Below, piece after piece: positions 23,007 through 36,600 of a stretch of DNA of 64,000 nucleotides. The DNA comes from Dipylidium caninum (taxonomy: Eukaryota > Platyhelminthes > Cestoda > Cyclophyllidea > Dipylidiidae), in the NCBI GenBank assembly GCA_017562135.1, contig QEYB01001528.1, positions 1-64,000 on the forward strand. The letters are read 5' to 3'. Position 1 is the first letter of the stretch; the number at the start of each line of letters is the position of its first letter. Below the pieces are notes generated by a model. It was not told the DNA's origin, made no database searches, and saw nothing but the letters and a program-made list of their open reading frames with translations. The position numbers and the translations under genes were made by a program.

Positions 23007-24522
23007 AATTCCTGTTAAAATCCATGGACTGCCGGCACGTGTGAGGATAGTTTGGTGGGTGGAGGCGTAAGTGGATGCAACTGTGGGACGATTCAAAGCG
23101 AGAATGGGGCGAGTCGAAGAGTCAGGAAGCGATTATGACCATCATTTAGTCGGACCCAAGTCGTCCTCCCACTTCCCCTTTATGCAAAAATATCGTGTAA
23201 TTTAGGAAAGCCTGTCGATTGCGTCCCCTTTTGTCCATAATTATGAGACACTTAAGTGATGTCGACTTTCAAGTGAGGGCGTCTTCCTCTTCTAATTACG
23301 TATTACGACAAACTATAGGTCTACTTTCCCCTATCTTTTCTTAAATTGTCTTAACTAACTCGACCAAGTTATTACGAGTATGTCAACACCAAAGGAGTAT
23401 TTTGTCAGCTACATGCGGACGTGTGAAGTGGACGTTGGGCATTAAGGGACACGAGTCCAAAAATTTTGTTCAATTCTCCTCAATTTACTTTTACTGGACC
23501 AAAATTATCCTATTAATTCGCAGACAATAGTATGCGAATAAGGAGAAGATGACGATGATGATGAAGTTGGCCGAATTTTTCTACCACTCACCGCGACAAT
23601 TCCGCTGATGCGGACGGTGTGGTCGCCACGGGGTCGCCTTTTTCCAAGTGCCTCCGTTCCATCAACGATAATACTTTGAAGAGTCGAGGCCTCCTCGTCT
23701 CTTCTCACCCGCCAAGGCACTTCAGTGGGGAAGCAGTCTCGAAGAAAGCATTCTGTACCGCCTAAAAGTGTGCCAGCCCATTTTTCATGGACCCTGGATA
23801 ATACGACCTGCTTAGTCTCGGAGGACTATGAACTTTTGATGTTTTAAAGGGTTCCGGTGTATCCGTTACCCTACACTCCGCAAGAGGAAATTTCACAAAG
23901 CATTGGCCTTTTTGGAAGCCTGGCTGCTAGTCTATTCCAGGGAGAAGAGGCTAAAAGTTATGAGGAGGTGAAGAAGACCAACGAGATTTTACATCCTACA
24001 TTTGCGATAGGCAAAGAAAACTCCTCCTCCCTTATAAACCCCCCAAAATACACAAGAAAATGAGATTTTCGTATCATAAGAACTTAGCGGTGGGCATGGA
24101 GTACAGGTAATACCTACGGACAGCGTAATTTTAACTTCTCTGCGTGGAACAAGTTTAATGACCGCCCTCCTTCATTCATTGCACTCCCTCGAGCCCTTTA
24201 ATCGTAGGGCTCAGATGATTGTGTCGTGGAAGCAATATTTCATATTGGCCCATAACGGAGATAAAATCGCCCTTATTCCCCCTAATCTCCCCTCAGAACA
24301 ATTAAATGAAGCCAGAAGAGTCTGCCAGATTCCTGCCATGAGGTATACGAAGACCGACGCCCTGATTATTGTCGCTAGTCAAATCAACTTACCTTGAAGC
24401 TCACATTTTCGAATTTTCGCCCAAAACATTCTATCTCATGAAGCCGTACGTGTAGTGTGGTTGCTAACAGGATTTGATTGAAAAGAAGGGCGTTAGAGAC
24501 GTTAGCCTACCACTCCTCCGTG

Positions 24523-24554
<32 letters not shown>

Positions 24555-25329
24555 CCTCGGGGAAGATTTCTCCACCATCGCCCTAATGCGGCCTTGTCGC
24601 AGTAGAATTCGAAAGCGGCGATACACACAGGGCGGAGTGTGTGTGTGGACTTCCGGGACAATTGGAGGTCTGGATTTTGAGCCAATTTGGCAATTCGCAG
24701 GGGAAGTTAGATAAGGATTTGAAGCCTCTCAAAGACGCTTGCATTGTTGTCACATAAGTCAAATCCTCGATTTGGTGGGAGGGGGTAACTGCGACAGACT
24801 CAGTCATAATGTGGGAGCAAAGCCCAAAGAGGCCAATTTCAGTGTTCATTAACATGATTTACTATAATGACGTCCGTTGTGGTTGTGGTGGTGGGGTAAA
24901 CAGAGGCGCAACTGTCAAGAAAAACATCACTTCGATGCTCCACTCGACTTCTTGGCCTCAGACGAGCCTTTGTGGCCCCCTCGTGTGAACTAATAAGTTG
25001 GAAACTATGCAACGGACGTATAATGAAAGAAAAATATTAATTGTTGTAATCAGTCTAAATTATTTCCTTTATCCTCCACGTTTTTGGTCGACGTAATACC
25101 TCTTCTGTTAATATTTATTTTTCTTTTTAAAATCAATTAGTCCTTGTGCAAAAAAACATAAATCGGTAGCTGACGTTACGGACGAAATGTCACTTATTGG
25201 GGAAATTTTGTTTGCAGCAGTAATTGAAGTTGTATGCGGTCGCGGTGCGTTCTTACGCCCACTTGACCTTGCGGGCGTCCAATCATCTGCAGCGGCAGGC
25301 ACATGAGTCCATTTTTTTTATTTACTGTA
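23007..25329. other. Intergenic region downstream of the Kunitz gene
   Basis: No recognised gene. It contains an ATA/AAT microsatellite at 24522-24554. Open frames are short, and none carries Kunitz-like cysteine spacing, so no second Kunitz copy is visible here. Confidence 0.5.
24522..24554 (+). repeat. (AAT)n microsatellite
   Basis: About eleven uninterrupted AAT/ATA units. Confidence 0.95.
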
Positions 25330-25772
25330 GGCAGATGTTGTTATGGCAGAGACGTAGGGATGGATGGCCCCTTGTCGAGATCCACATCGTCACGAAAATT
25401 TTCGTGAATGGAACGGATTCCACAGTCGTCGGTTTCACTTCCTCCCCCGCTACCAACATGGGGCACCTTGGCGACACTCAAATTGACAGGACCTAATCAT
25501 GTGGATCATCTCCGGCTGCCTGAATCCTGTTTCTCGAGGCTGGAGCTGCCTCATGTTTCAACTTGCCCTCATTCAAGAAGAGAAAGTTGGCAAAAAAAAT
25601 TCAAATGTGGAACACAAACTTGAAGAAAATTTAGGCTCAATAATTAAGAAGAATACCTTTGACATATGCAAATAAAAATATCGGGAGCATGTGACAATGC
25701 CTCTCTCTCTCAGTCGCAGGCGGACGCAGACTAAACAAAAACACCCGTTTCATAGATTCCATGACAATATCA
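25330..25772 (+). repeat. Dispersed repeat, copy 1
   Basis: Resembles 33095-33697 in the same orientation, with moderate divergence. Anchors in order are: GGATGG near 25359, CCACAGTCGTCGG near 25420, GACACTCAAATT near 25473, GTGGATC with TTCAACTTG..CTC.TTCAAGAA (25501-25582), GAGCATGTGACAATG with a CTCTCTCTC run (about 25684-25710), and CGTTTCAT.G.TTCC (to about 25761). This copy has one version of the 120-base unit that is tandemly duplicated in copy 2. Confidence 0.6.
25391..25406. other. Perfect 16-base palindrome
   Basis: CACGAAAATTTTCGTG is identical to its reverse complement. It lies inside dispersed repeat copy 1. It could be a dimeric binding site or a short cruciform; nothing nearby indicates a role. 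Confidence 0.8.
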
Positions 25773-28700
25773 CTTGGTCAGTGCCCCGGAAGTAAATAAA
25801 TCATGTGACTTCATGACCAAAGGCCTTGAACACACGAGACTAACAGGAGCGGTGCCTTTAAAGGTGTGGGGGAAACCAAAAACAGTGTGGTTTTTATTCA
25901 AAGAAGTAATTACTTTGCAATACCACCAAAATGATGCCTCATTTCATTCACTTCACTGCAAAAAATGCCCTATTTGCCAAACTAGACAAACTGTGGAGAG
26001 GAAAACAAGAAGACTGCTTTTGGTGTTCAAAGACCACTTGTTGTCTTCCTCGTTGTTCCAAACGCCATCAATTCCTCGCATGGAATATGAACTTTTTGGA
26101 GCATGCAGCGCACTAAGAAGTGCATTTGCCAGGAAGAAGAAGACGGTTGGTGTCGTTGTTGCTCCTGCTGCTGCTGTCCTTACTAAGCCTTTAGGAAAGA
26201 ATTCACCCGGCGACCGCAATAGTGCCTTTCTCTCTCCCCCAACAGCCGGTGTCAGTTAGGTAAAAGGTAAAAAACTCAACAAGTGGTCACTACTTTTTTA
26301 AACATCCTCCATGATTAATGGCTCAGTGGCCATTCAGTTGTTTAACTCGGCCGTTCCTCCTGCTTCATTCTCGCACGAGGTGGGGAGAATGTCGACGTTG
26401 TCACTCTGTCGCATTATACCCGTCGTCTGAAGAGTCCGACGCCCTGAGTCCCGATTGCCTCCTTCCACTTAGACAACATTACAGACGACAACTCGGTTCC
26501 TTTTCAACTTGCTTTTGTTAGAAACCCACTTACTTTCGAGTGATTTAGAATACTGCGAATAGCTATGAGTTTGTTTCGGGGAGAAAGTAATTCCTCTCTC
26601 GCCCCACTTTCCATGAGAGATTTCCTCTTCATTTTCTATTCAGGTTTAATGGATGCCTAACAATCGTCTAACATCGCACTCGTGTTATAAGTAGTAGAGA
26701 TAAGCTTTAAAATCTCGTACATTTCACACCAGGTTGTAGTCTGGAAACCATCCTACAAAGGTATGCCGTTTGGGAGATTTCTCGTCCCCTGTTAGGCTGC
26801 CTTCCAGATGGGAGAGTCGGTTAACATTTCTTGGAAATGGCTGAATCGCAGGCGATTGCTCGAGGCCATAAGATTCTGCCAGGGTTGGGTGCAGCGCAAT
26901 CTAAGTGGGGAGACAAGAAGAGAATGAAGCATCGCTTAACATTTAGTGATTGATGAGGAAATCAAGCTGGCGGCCCAGTGTTTAGGCGATGGGCGAGTCA
27001 GATCCACACTCTTTTGAGCGTGGGATAAAAATTACGTGACATTAGCATGCCCAAAAGGTCGTGCCATCGGACTCCACATTGTTTCTCTGTCCTATTCTGC
27101 AGCGCAAAAGGCCATGGGGAAATGCGGTTGCGTAGAAAGTCTTCCATAAAACTCGACAGCGTCCCAGTCCTGATAAAAGAGTAGCGCATTGAGCAGACTG
27201 TGTTAAGATCCAAGACGCCCCTCAGCAGAGCCTCCAAGGCTGACGAAGGCGCCGAGAGGAGAGATTGTTTGCGTTTTTAATTCTTCCTCAAGTTGCTGAA
27301 AATGAGGAGTAAAAATAAAGTGAAATTGACGGACGTACGGAGAATGCCTTAACGGAGCCCCGAACATACTTCCTCCCAGCATTCTCATCTCATTTACGAG
27401 TCTGTGGCCACATTCATGTCCGGGGAGCCTTCTCTGACTCCGACGAAAGGTAATTTCGATGTGGTTGAATGACTTTGACCGTCTGGCACCACCGATCTGT
27501 TTAACTGACTGCGCTGAACTGGTCTCAACGAATCGGAGATGAAATAATGTTAGTCTGCGCTGAAGTCGAGGAGACCGGAAGCTTCTACACAGTCAGTGTT
27601 AGTGATAGAAGAGGGGGGAAATGACAAGCGGACGGATGCAAAGATTAGGAGTTAATACTTTCAGACCTCATTCGGTGGCATTTGCACTCGACTTGGAGGA
27701 AAATATTTCCCTGCCCTACCCCCGCAGCCCACCCTCCTGGTAAGAGGCCGACTTGACAGCTTAATTTAGACCGCAAAACACAACACACCTCTCATTCCTC
27801 GTGGTCACGCAACAAGACGAATGGTTGTAGTTGTGGGGATTAATTAATCTACTTCCATTCCACATTTTCACTTGTTAGAAAGTTATAATAAATGACTTTA
27901 CCGTCGCCTCTGGACGGCATTTTCAGAATTAACCCATTTACAGTCAAAGAGGGTGGAACAAGACGGTTTGGTAGTTCAGGAAGAATTTCCTCCGGCGGCT
28001 GTCAGCCATTTCCACCCGTCCAAAGCGTTTAATTAAGTAGTCTCCAACTGCCCAGAAGCCTCGGCGAAAATCCCGCTAAGTTGACCATAATTTGCCACGG
28101 CAGATGGAAGAAGGCCTTCCGAGATGGCAGATTTCGTTGTGAGGGTCTCCTGTTTCGCAAAAATTAACCATTTGGCTGTCGGTTCACACTCAGTATCCGA
28201 ACAAAAATTGGCTGAATGATCACATATGTTGCCATGGTTTTCAACAGGACGAAGTGAAAGGGTTTTATGCAACGCCAAGCCAAAATTTTTCATTTTGATG
28301 GCATCATCGTCTACACCCGATTTCTACCACTCATATTAAGAAGTCAAACTCGCATCGCAACCGTGTCTCGGCGGTTTTTGATAGCAAGTTTCCACCTTCT
28401 CCCAGCTTCGGAAGTGGACGCTTATTTGTTCGAGAGAGTATGCCGTGGATTAACGTCCACTAAAAACTGTATTCTCCTTAGGAAGTAACCTCCACCACTT
28501 TAGACTTCGGGGAGGTTGATTGGCACCTCCAACTTGTGGGAAAGATGTAACCTTGCTACTAGGAGTTTTATTTTTATTGTTTCAGTTTGTGATTAAAACA
28601 CTGAACTTCCACTGATGGAAGAATCTTTATGGCGATAACGTCGAGACGATGCGGCCGCGCTCCTCCTTCACAGGCCTGTTGAATTACAGCGGTCGTGTTG

Positions 28701-31700
28701 AAAGTGAGATGAAAAATATCTCAAAGTGGTGCAGAAATCCACTCGGTTAAGCGCCAGCGGATGGTGGGCCAAAAGCCTGAACAGTTGAGAATCCAAGCGA
28801 CAGTGAATGGGCAGTCCTCCTCCGCTATTAACAATCACAACACGTGCCTGCCTCGGAAGGGGAGAATTATATTCTCCTACGAGTGAAATATCCTCTCACA
28901 GACTGCACCTTCTCGACCATCTTAATGCAATTTTTATCAGATAAACCGAAGCTACAAGCGGGGTAGAAAATGGGCTGCTTTGGGACGAGTTTGATCGAAG
29001 GCTAAGAGCATCAAGCGGACTCCTTTGTATGTTATCTTCTTCTCCAAGCTCATAACTTCACTTTGGGCAAATTCTTCTGGCGAAATTGATGTTGGAATAG
29101 GCAGAACTCGTCTGTCATTTGTTAAGATGAATAAATTCCATTCTTGTTGTTTGCTGTAGTCAAGAACTTACTGCTTTCTTCTAATTTTTATGTAGTTGCA
29201 TAAATATTCTATTTTAATGTTTTTCAGGTAACTGTGTGATTATTTTAGCATCGAGAGTGTCGGACTACTCTCATTTTGCATCCAGATGCACGTGGCTACT
29301 ATAAGAAAGGACAGCGGCTTAACTAGAGGATTATTTTGAGGATTTTGTCTTTAACTGTCTCCTGAAAAACGGAAATATTTCAACCTGCTGGACGATTTCA
29401 ATGGCAGGGCGTTAAATTCGCGCCTCCTCCGGCGTTTGTCCTATCACCTCTCAAAGGGAGTTTGGCTAAAAAAAATGATGATCGGCCGGCATGATGTTGT
29501 TGAGATGAGTCCATCAAATTATGGCTTAGAAGAGCATATTCCCGCCTCCGAAAACCACCTACCTAAACGTCAAGCCAGTCTTTTCCTTTTCACTTTCACA
29601 TTTACTCAAATTAGCCTCCGAGATAGTCCTCACGATCTCCATAACACGCTGAATTAAAACAAAGTCTTCGAATTTTAGGCGAGACTTCAGGTTACTTTCT
29701 CGCAAGTAAAATGGCCTTTTCTAACCGAAGTTCTTACTTATATTAATAGGCAAAATGGGAGTAAAAACCCCATTTCCTTTCAAACATTTGTCTTCTCTAA
29801 CTTGTGCGCTACTGGGTCTTAAAAGAATGTGAGGCAATCAAATGCACACAAGTGTTTACCGACAGTGACAAAGAGAGAGGATGGCGTTTTCCGGTTGCCA
29901 TGGCTATTGAAACACTCCAACTAACGTGCACTACTGAGGTGGGAAAAGCGGCCGTCTTTCCTCTCCACCGCGCCTTTTTTGCCCTGGACGCCTGTCGTCT
30001 CGGCCGATTAAAACACTAAAATGCTTTGATGTTCCGAAGGCAACGGAGGTGTAATGGACACAAGCCTCGTTCCGACGAACTGCTGTTTGGCGGTGGAGGA
30101 GGCAAACATGTCAGGCTTGAAACAGCACATTCGTGGAGTCACGCGCATTTCACACTGTGGACGAATATTTTAGAATTCTTATAACGAAGAACACACGTTC
30201 AACATTTATTGCCATTGAAAAATAAAGCAGCCATGCTGATGTTAAAAGGCCAAAAGCAAAATTTTCCTGTAAGGCTGTTTAAGTAAAAATTTGGAAATCT
30301 GTGAAAAGATGGTTGGCTGCTGCAGACATTCCCCCTCCTCTGGGGAGTTTTCGTCCAGTTTACGAAGGTACCAGAATTTACAAAGGAACAGAAGTGTTTA
30401 GTTTATTCAACCTTCATCACCTGCCCCCATGGACTGGAATATCGCCTGATTGAGTTGCAGCGAGGCAAAGTTGTCTACTTCATTTTTAATTATAAAAAGG
30501 ACGCAACAGATTAGTGAAAAGCGTCTTACTTTGCAGCAGGCCACAGACGAGTGATTGCATAGCACTTATTTCAGATTACCAGTGGATTTCACAATTATTA
30601 ACCGACTGGACTAGCCGAAAGTGATCTCGTCTGATATATATTTATCCACCAAGATGCTTACCGAATTCACGAGTTGAAAGGTAGTTCCACGTGAGAATAA
30701 ACCAAAGTACTCTCGAATGGACGAGAAAGGAGGCTTGGAGGAGCTCTCAAAAAAGAGACCTTCGCTTCCCCATCCTGCCAGCTTATTCGGCGAATTCTCT
30801 TCAAGTGGACGTGATGTGGCGACTAAGACCCAACCTCTTCTCTATCCTCAAATCTTTAAACGAATGGAATGAGTCTTTGTTCTCGCCCTAGGAAAGGCAT
30901 TTGGGGAGTTAAAAATATTCGCTGGGTGATTCTGCGATTTCGACTCCTTTCGCCTTCGTCTAATTCCTCTATTCGGTAATTGCTTGTCCATTTGAGGGGA
31001 GATTCTGTCGAAATTATGCTCAGATTCACAAATGATGTGCTCAGGACGGTGCTGATTCCTGTTCAGATAAAGACAATGCGATGGCTAATCTTCCGCATGT
31101 CAACCGTACGGGTTTTCCGCACTGCATGAGGGGAGAAATGCGAGTCTGCAGTTCACGAAGTCAACCAAACAATCTCCCACCCTGTTGAGTGTCCGCTCTG
31201 GCTTTGAGAAACATGCAAAGGGTTTAGTTTCCCACCGAGGTTGTTAGTGTTGATGGACTTCTCCCCGACGCCTGCATCGCAGCCCCACGGCGGGTTATTC
31301 GAGACTAACATTTTATCACGCAAACATACGGGTGGATGTAATCCTGTCTGGGGTGAAGCAAGGGTGAATCTCATACTGTTTCCATTTTACTTGCCAGAGC
31401 ACACGACGTGACTCTTTCCTCACCAAAGTGTGAGCAGCGTGAATGTCAGCCTACCATTCACCTCCACATCGCTCGCACGCTGAACAGTAAGGTGTCCACT
31501 TTGAGCTGACATGACGAATAATGCAGGAGGTGGTAGGGTGTCAAGGAAGGAAAAAGAGGCGCCCTACGATGTGTTCGACGGCGGAGGTGCTGCCAAGGCA
31601 GCCTCCCCATGTGGCGGTCAAACCGAATGGCACCTGAGCTTGTCGTGGCGGTGCTGCGGGGAGTGGACGGCGAGAAGTTTCCGTCGGGGTGTCTGTGAGA

Positions 31701-33094
31701 TGTGAGGTGGACGCGCAAGTAGGCGGGCGGCAAAGGTGAGGTTGGTCTTCTTCAACCGAGGCGTGATGGCCAGTTGGGAGGCCGTCCTCCAACGACTGGT
31801 GTCGACTCCATGTTAAAGTGAACAAGATGAGCACAGAAATACGTAGACGCGACGAAATACAACGCCGGGGTTACCCGAGGCAAAGAGATCTCCACCGAAG
31901 GCGTTCTCAACCGAAGTTCGTCCATTTCGTCGCGATGCAGACGGAAGTTTAATTTGGCCCAACCACTCCAAATGAAATTAGCACCTAAAATTCCAAGACT
32001 CCCGTTTACCACACAAACACACTCTAAGCAACTGGTTATTTTTCTAAACAGCACCGACATTCGCCTGAGAATGTTTTGTTCGAAGTGCACCTCCACTGCA
32101 TGGCTGGAGCAAAGTCCAATAAAATTGAAGGGGCGACTTTATTTCCATTGATATGAGTTAGCAGAGCGACCTTCGCTGCTAATAAATAAGCAATTATTCC
32201 CTTCCCCTAATGTCCGTAATGAAAGGACGGCTTTGAAATTAATTATTCACCTATCCTTCGTCGCAAAATTAAAATCCTAAAGCTGTTGCGAGTACGCACG
32301 GCTCCGTAGTCTTCGACCTGGCGCGAGAACTCCTCTTCGCCTCGTTGGATGTTCCTGGATCCTTCTTCCCCGCCGCAGGGACAAATGACTCGCCATCCTG
32401 TGGTATGCTTCGTGTATCTTATGTTGGAAACTATGAAACTGATGTTGGAATGTAAACAGAACAAAAATGCTCATTTTTTAACATCATTTATTACATTCAA
32501 GCGAGGCAATTTCTGTCGGCATGAAGGACTTTCTGTCAGTCATTGGGCAGGTCACTTTTGTCCCTTTGAAAGAATCTTTATTTTAAATTAAACACACAAT
32601 GCCATGTCTTTGTAATATCACTTTGATTGCTGTAATTTTTCCCTCATAAATAATTTGTGATCCCGAAAAAGGTAATAATCGGTCGGTGTAGCATTGGGTG
32701 ATAAACATGGAGGACATGGTAAAATGTTACATTGTCGAAAGGTTATTAAATTTGGCAACAGGAAGTTTAGCTTATTGTGGTCGGGGTGTCGACTGAGCAG
32801 CGCTGGTTATCTTTTCCTACTGTTGAGATTTTGCCTGGAAGAATGGAAGACCACTCCTTGGACAATCGGCCATATGACAACCATGGTAATTTTGGAAGAA
32901 CTTTCGACTTGAACGTGTGTCCTGAGGCTTTATTCCCATCTGTCCATTTGCTTGGTCGTTTACACTTTTCATACAAAAGCCAATTTACACCACAAGTAAG
33001 GATTTGGTGCACAAACGGTGGCTTTCGTGTTTTGCTACGAAGAATCTGCTCTTGAAGCGATTCCCATCCTCTTGCAGTTGCACGTACACACAGT
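25773..33094. other. Long intergenic region, no recognised gene
   Basis: About 7.3 kb. The longest open frame (25774-26259, +, 161 codons) starts at a non-ATG codon in the tail of the dispersed repeat and has one CxxC..C cluster but no recognised domain; I treat it as chance. A GC-richer island at about 31540-31800 is the only compositional change. Confidence 0.45.
31540..31800. other. GC-rich island
   Basis: A locally GC-rich stretch with open frames on both strands and no recognised domain. It could be part of a GC-rich exon or an old repeat. I see no convincing splice sites that choose a frame. Confidence 0.35.
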
Positions 33095-33697
33095 TGTAAG
33101 TGTCTTGATAGGCCTATGGATGGACGCCTTCTAGTCGTCGACTAATCGGGTCCCACAGTCGTCGGCCTCAACTTCTCCTCTTCACCATCTACATGGGCAG
33201 GTAGTTTTCGCTGCGCCTTGACAACACTCAAATTACCGAATCAACGTTTGTGAAATCAGAATCCAGCCGTTGTTTCGTCAGCGGATCTACCTTCTGGCGC
33301 CTCAATGGTGCTCCTCAAAGCTTGAGCAGTTTTATAATTCAACTTGAACTCGTTCAAGAAAGGCAGATGTAAATCGCGTTTTGTTTCCAGTATTTTTTCG
33401 TCCGTGGATCTATCCACGATCGCCTGATTAATATTTCCTCGAACTCGAGCTGTGCTATCGTTCAATTTAAAATTGTAGAAGAAAAATAAATGTAAATAGC
33501 CTATTGTTTCCATCTGGTTTAGGGTGAAGAGTTAAAAAGATGCGACACCACCGCGACAATCTTCTCCAAAATGCGTAATAAGCATACCTTTACCATATAA
33601 AAGTAAAAAAATCATGAGAATGTGACGATGAATCTCTATCTCTCTCTCTCTCAGCAGCAAACTAAAATGCTCGTTTCATGGGTTCCGACCTAATAAC
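33095..33697 (+). repeat. Dispersed repeat, copy 2, with internal tandem duplication
   Basis: Partner of 25330-25772 in the same orientation and anchor order (GGATGG..CCACAGTCGTCGG..ACACTCAAATT..TTCAACTTGAACTCGTTCAAGAA..ATGTGACGATG with a CT run..CGTTTCATGGGTTCC). It is longer mainly because a 120-base unit is duplicated at 33271-33513. The minus strand stays open through both units. Confidence 0.6.
33256..33513 (-). other. Two-unit tandem repeat with an open minus-strand frame
   Basis: Two diverged units of about 120 bases (33271-33390 and 33391-33513), each with GGATCTA, TTCAA.TT and TGTAAAT..TTGTTTCCA landmarks. On the minus strand the units read in one uninterrupted frame of 85 codons as two related segments of about 40 residues, each with an LHL..F..N/E-FKLN core. 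A related minus-strand segment (FLNEGKLK) is seen in copy 1 near 25550-25585. This could be a decayed coding sequence of a dispersed element, or frame retention by chance because 120 is divisible by three. No start context or splice sites stand out. Confidence 0.4.
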
Positions 33698-36600
33698 TTT
33701 TGGACTTTAGTGGGAAGCGTCAGTCTGGGGATATCTCGGGTGCCATTTTAATTCCATGGTAAATAAATACAAATTAGTCACTTTTAAGCGAAAAATTTGA
33801 TACTGTGTCCTGACAATTCCCGTTCCAGCGTCGCCACCGACAAAATATACACTTTGACAACTGATTCTTCACCTCTTCTGACTCAGCCTTTGCGAAATTT
33901 TATCTTGTAAGACCGGGTGGATTACGACACGTACGTGCGTATTTCAGTATTCCCCACTGACAGCTACCGCTTTTTCCCCTTCCCCTCATTCGAAGACATT
34001 ATTCACTTATCATTTGTAATTTTTTTTTGAAAAATAGACAAATCATCTCACTCCTCTGCAGCTGACATTTCCGAAAGTGAACAACAGTCAAAATATCAAC
34101 CAAACCTTTCTTTTAACATAAATAAATTTTGTGAATTTCACTGGTAGTGTGGCATGTGTCCAAGCGGAGCCATGATACCCAGGACTCTGCGCCCGCCTAT
34201 TGAGCGCCGACAGAACGTGGACGCCGGTTTGTTCCAGCGAAGCCCTCCTCCTAAAGTGCGGTGAAGGGGCTTCAAGGCGAGGAGGAAGAATGAAGAGGAT
34301 TTTCAGGTGAGGATGAAGACGCCTCCAACTCTGAGTTCGCTGTAGTAAAGAATAAATCGCACGGATGAGAGCAGCTCCTACATCGAATGGACTTCAAGGT
34401 TTCATTGCCTACCTCATTGGTTTTATTTAAAAGAAAAACTGGTGTTTGGATAGTCATTTTGGGCTCGTGAGTGGTCTTAGAAGCCTTAACTAAACTGGAT
34501 TGGCTCCAGTTTGTGTATTTTGACGCCGACTACTTTGCACCATCGGTGGATAACACTGGCTGCCGCGCTCTATAATTTTTCACAATCCACCTCAAGGCTT
34601 CCCCTGCGGGAACGAGGCTTCAGAGAGCACGAATTGTCATTGTTTGAGCGGTGACCATGAGGTCTCGGAGTCATCATTTTCCCTCGAAATCATGGTGAGA
34701 CAGGGTGAGCGAGGAAGATAAACATATACTCCGAGGAAAAGTCACTTCGTCCACCTTCTGCACTCATGCTTCATTCCTCCCTTCCGCAGTCTGCCTAACG
34801 TCAAAATGGGTGATCAGACAAGTGTCAGCATGGCGGTCAGGGCGAGCCATTTCCTGACTTGGTGCGGTTTAGTGACTACCAACACGAAAATTTTGTTGTT
34901 GTCAATCTGGCAACCACCGCATGAAGTGTGTTGTAGAATAGAGTTGTTCATTTGCCGGGCATATTTAAGTTGTTCGACGACTTCACTCAATTTCATCACC
35001 GAAGCACAAAATTTTCAAAAGACAGCCTTCGTTGTTTTCCTGCACGGTCTCGTTTTTTTCCTTCTTGCGTCCTGACCGGGAAGCCGGGTACCCAGACAAT
35101 CCTCTGCATATCAACAGCGTTGGGTCAGCTCTTCTTCCCTCTTCGGACGAAATATTTTCTGGTTGTAGACATTTTCAAGTCGAAGTCATCCTGCGATTCA
35201 CATATCTCCATCTAAAATCCGTATTGCTTTTCTTGCTAAAAAAGCACACTTCACAACTCAGTGGCCATGGAAACCGCAGTTCCTCCAAGTTAAACGGAAG
35301 CAGACACACTGAAGTGATTTCACAGCTTCCGTTAACGCCGTAGGCTCCATTCCTCCTAACAAAAGTGTAATCTTTTGTAACTTTTTTGCTTCAGATCCTG
35401 TTTCCTGAAAGAGAGGAGTTACTTTACAATTGACCATTCTCGGGGAATTCAACCTTAAAATCAGGAATTTGTGACTCTCTGGTGTTAATTACCGTCCTCT
35501 CCAGCGTGTCTGCTATTTGCCGGCCGCGACTTCCACCTTAAACCACTAAAGGGTTGACAATTTTTGCAGTTACCTCTCTTCCCCATTGTAATGAGCAACT
35601 CCCAACTCTGGTCAGTCTTCTCATTCTTAAATATGTTTAGTTTGGGATACTTGTGCCTTATGTGACCGATATTTACATGAAAGGGGACCGCGTTCCTTCT
35701 CCAAGTAAGTCATCTCGGCACTATTCAAATTTCATGACATTAAGTTGGTTAGATTTTTGGCTTACTTGTTATTCTAATATCAATCTTACTGCATTCCTAG
35801 TCTGCAGACTTTCATTTTCGTGTATTTACACTTGGGTAGACGCCTTCCTGTCCGTAGATACGGTAACTTTAAGCATTTTCGTCTCATTCAACTTAGGGCA
35901 GGACTCGAGGAGTTGTGACTAAACAACCTGGGGATGATTGAGAAGTGGTTTTTAGGAGCAAGACGGTGTGCAGTGTGGATTGACAGTGCGTGGAGGAGTT
36001 GTCACTCAAATGAATGAGGATTAACGTCGGTCAGTTGAGCTGTGAATAATGGGAAGTTCCCTAGCTGCTGTGGTAGAGAAAGCTGTCCATACTAGTTACC
36101 GTCAGTTCACTCTCAAGTCGCTTCAAAGACAGGCATCTGGGGAAAAAGACAATTTCTTCTCCCTTTCTGTTGAATAACTTGTCAACGGGTACGGCGGCGG
36201 TGGTGATTCCACATCTGGCAAGTCTCACATCCCTCAAACAGATTCTGTGGCTATGAGAAAATCGACATAGGAGCTTGTTTTTCCTGAACTTGCCTAATCT
36301 CCCGCTGCCTCACATGGACGAATGTTTAGTTTGGTTGCATTTCTGTGTACAAACAGGTAACGTCGCTTCACCTCCGCTCCATCGGCTGAAACTCAACAAT
36401 AAATCTCTTACTCGCCTTCGTGAACCCATTGCGCTCCAGACAACCATAACATGATCCCATGAAGTCGAGTCCATTGCAATTCGAAATAGGCGACGAGTAA
36501 AGGAGGACGATTCCCTTTTTTCAACACCACCAGCAATTAGTGTATGAGTTCATAAAAAACCAGAAATTAGCTCCTTTTGGAAGTGTAGCTTGAAATGTTT

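Noticed and set aside
25774..26259. 161-codon open frame with a CxxC cluster
   Set aside because: Non-ATG start inside repeat DNA, no recognised zinc-binding arrangement, and a length compatible with chance.
30620..30640. GATCTCGTCTGAT resembling part of 5S rRNA
   Set aside because: The match stops after about 13 bases and the flanks do not fit 5S rRNA.
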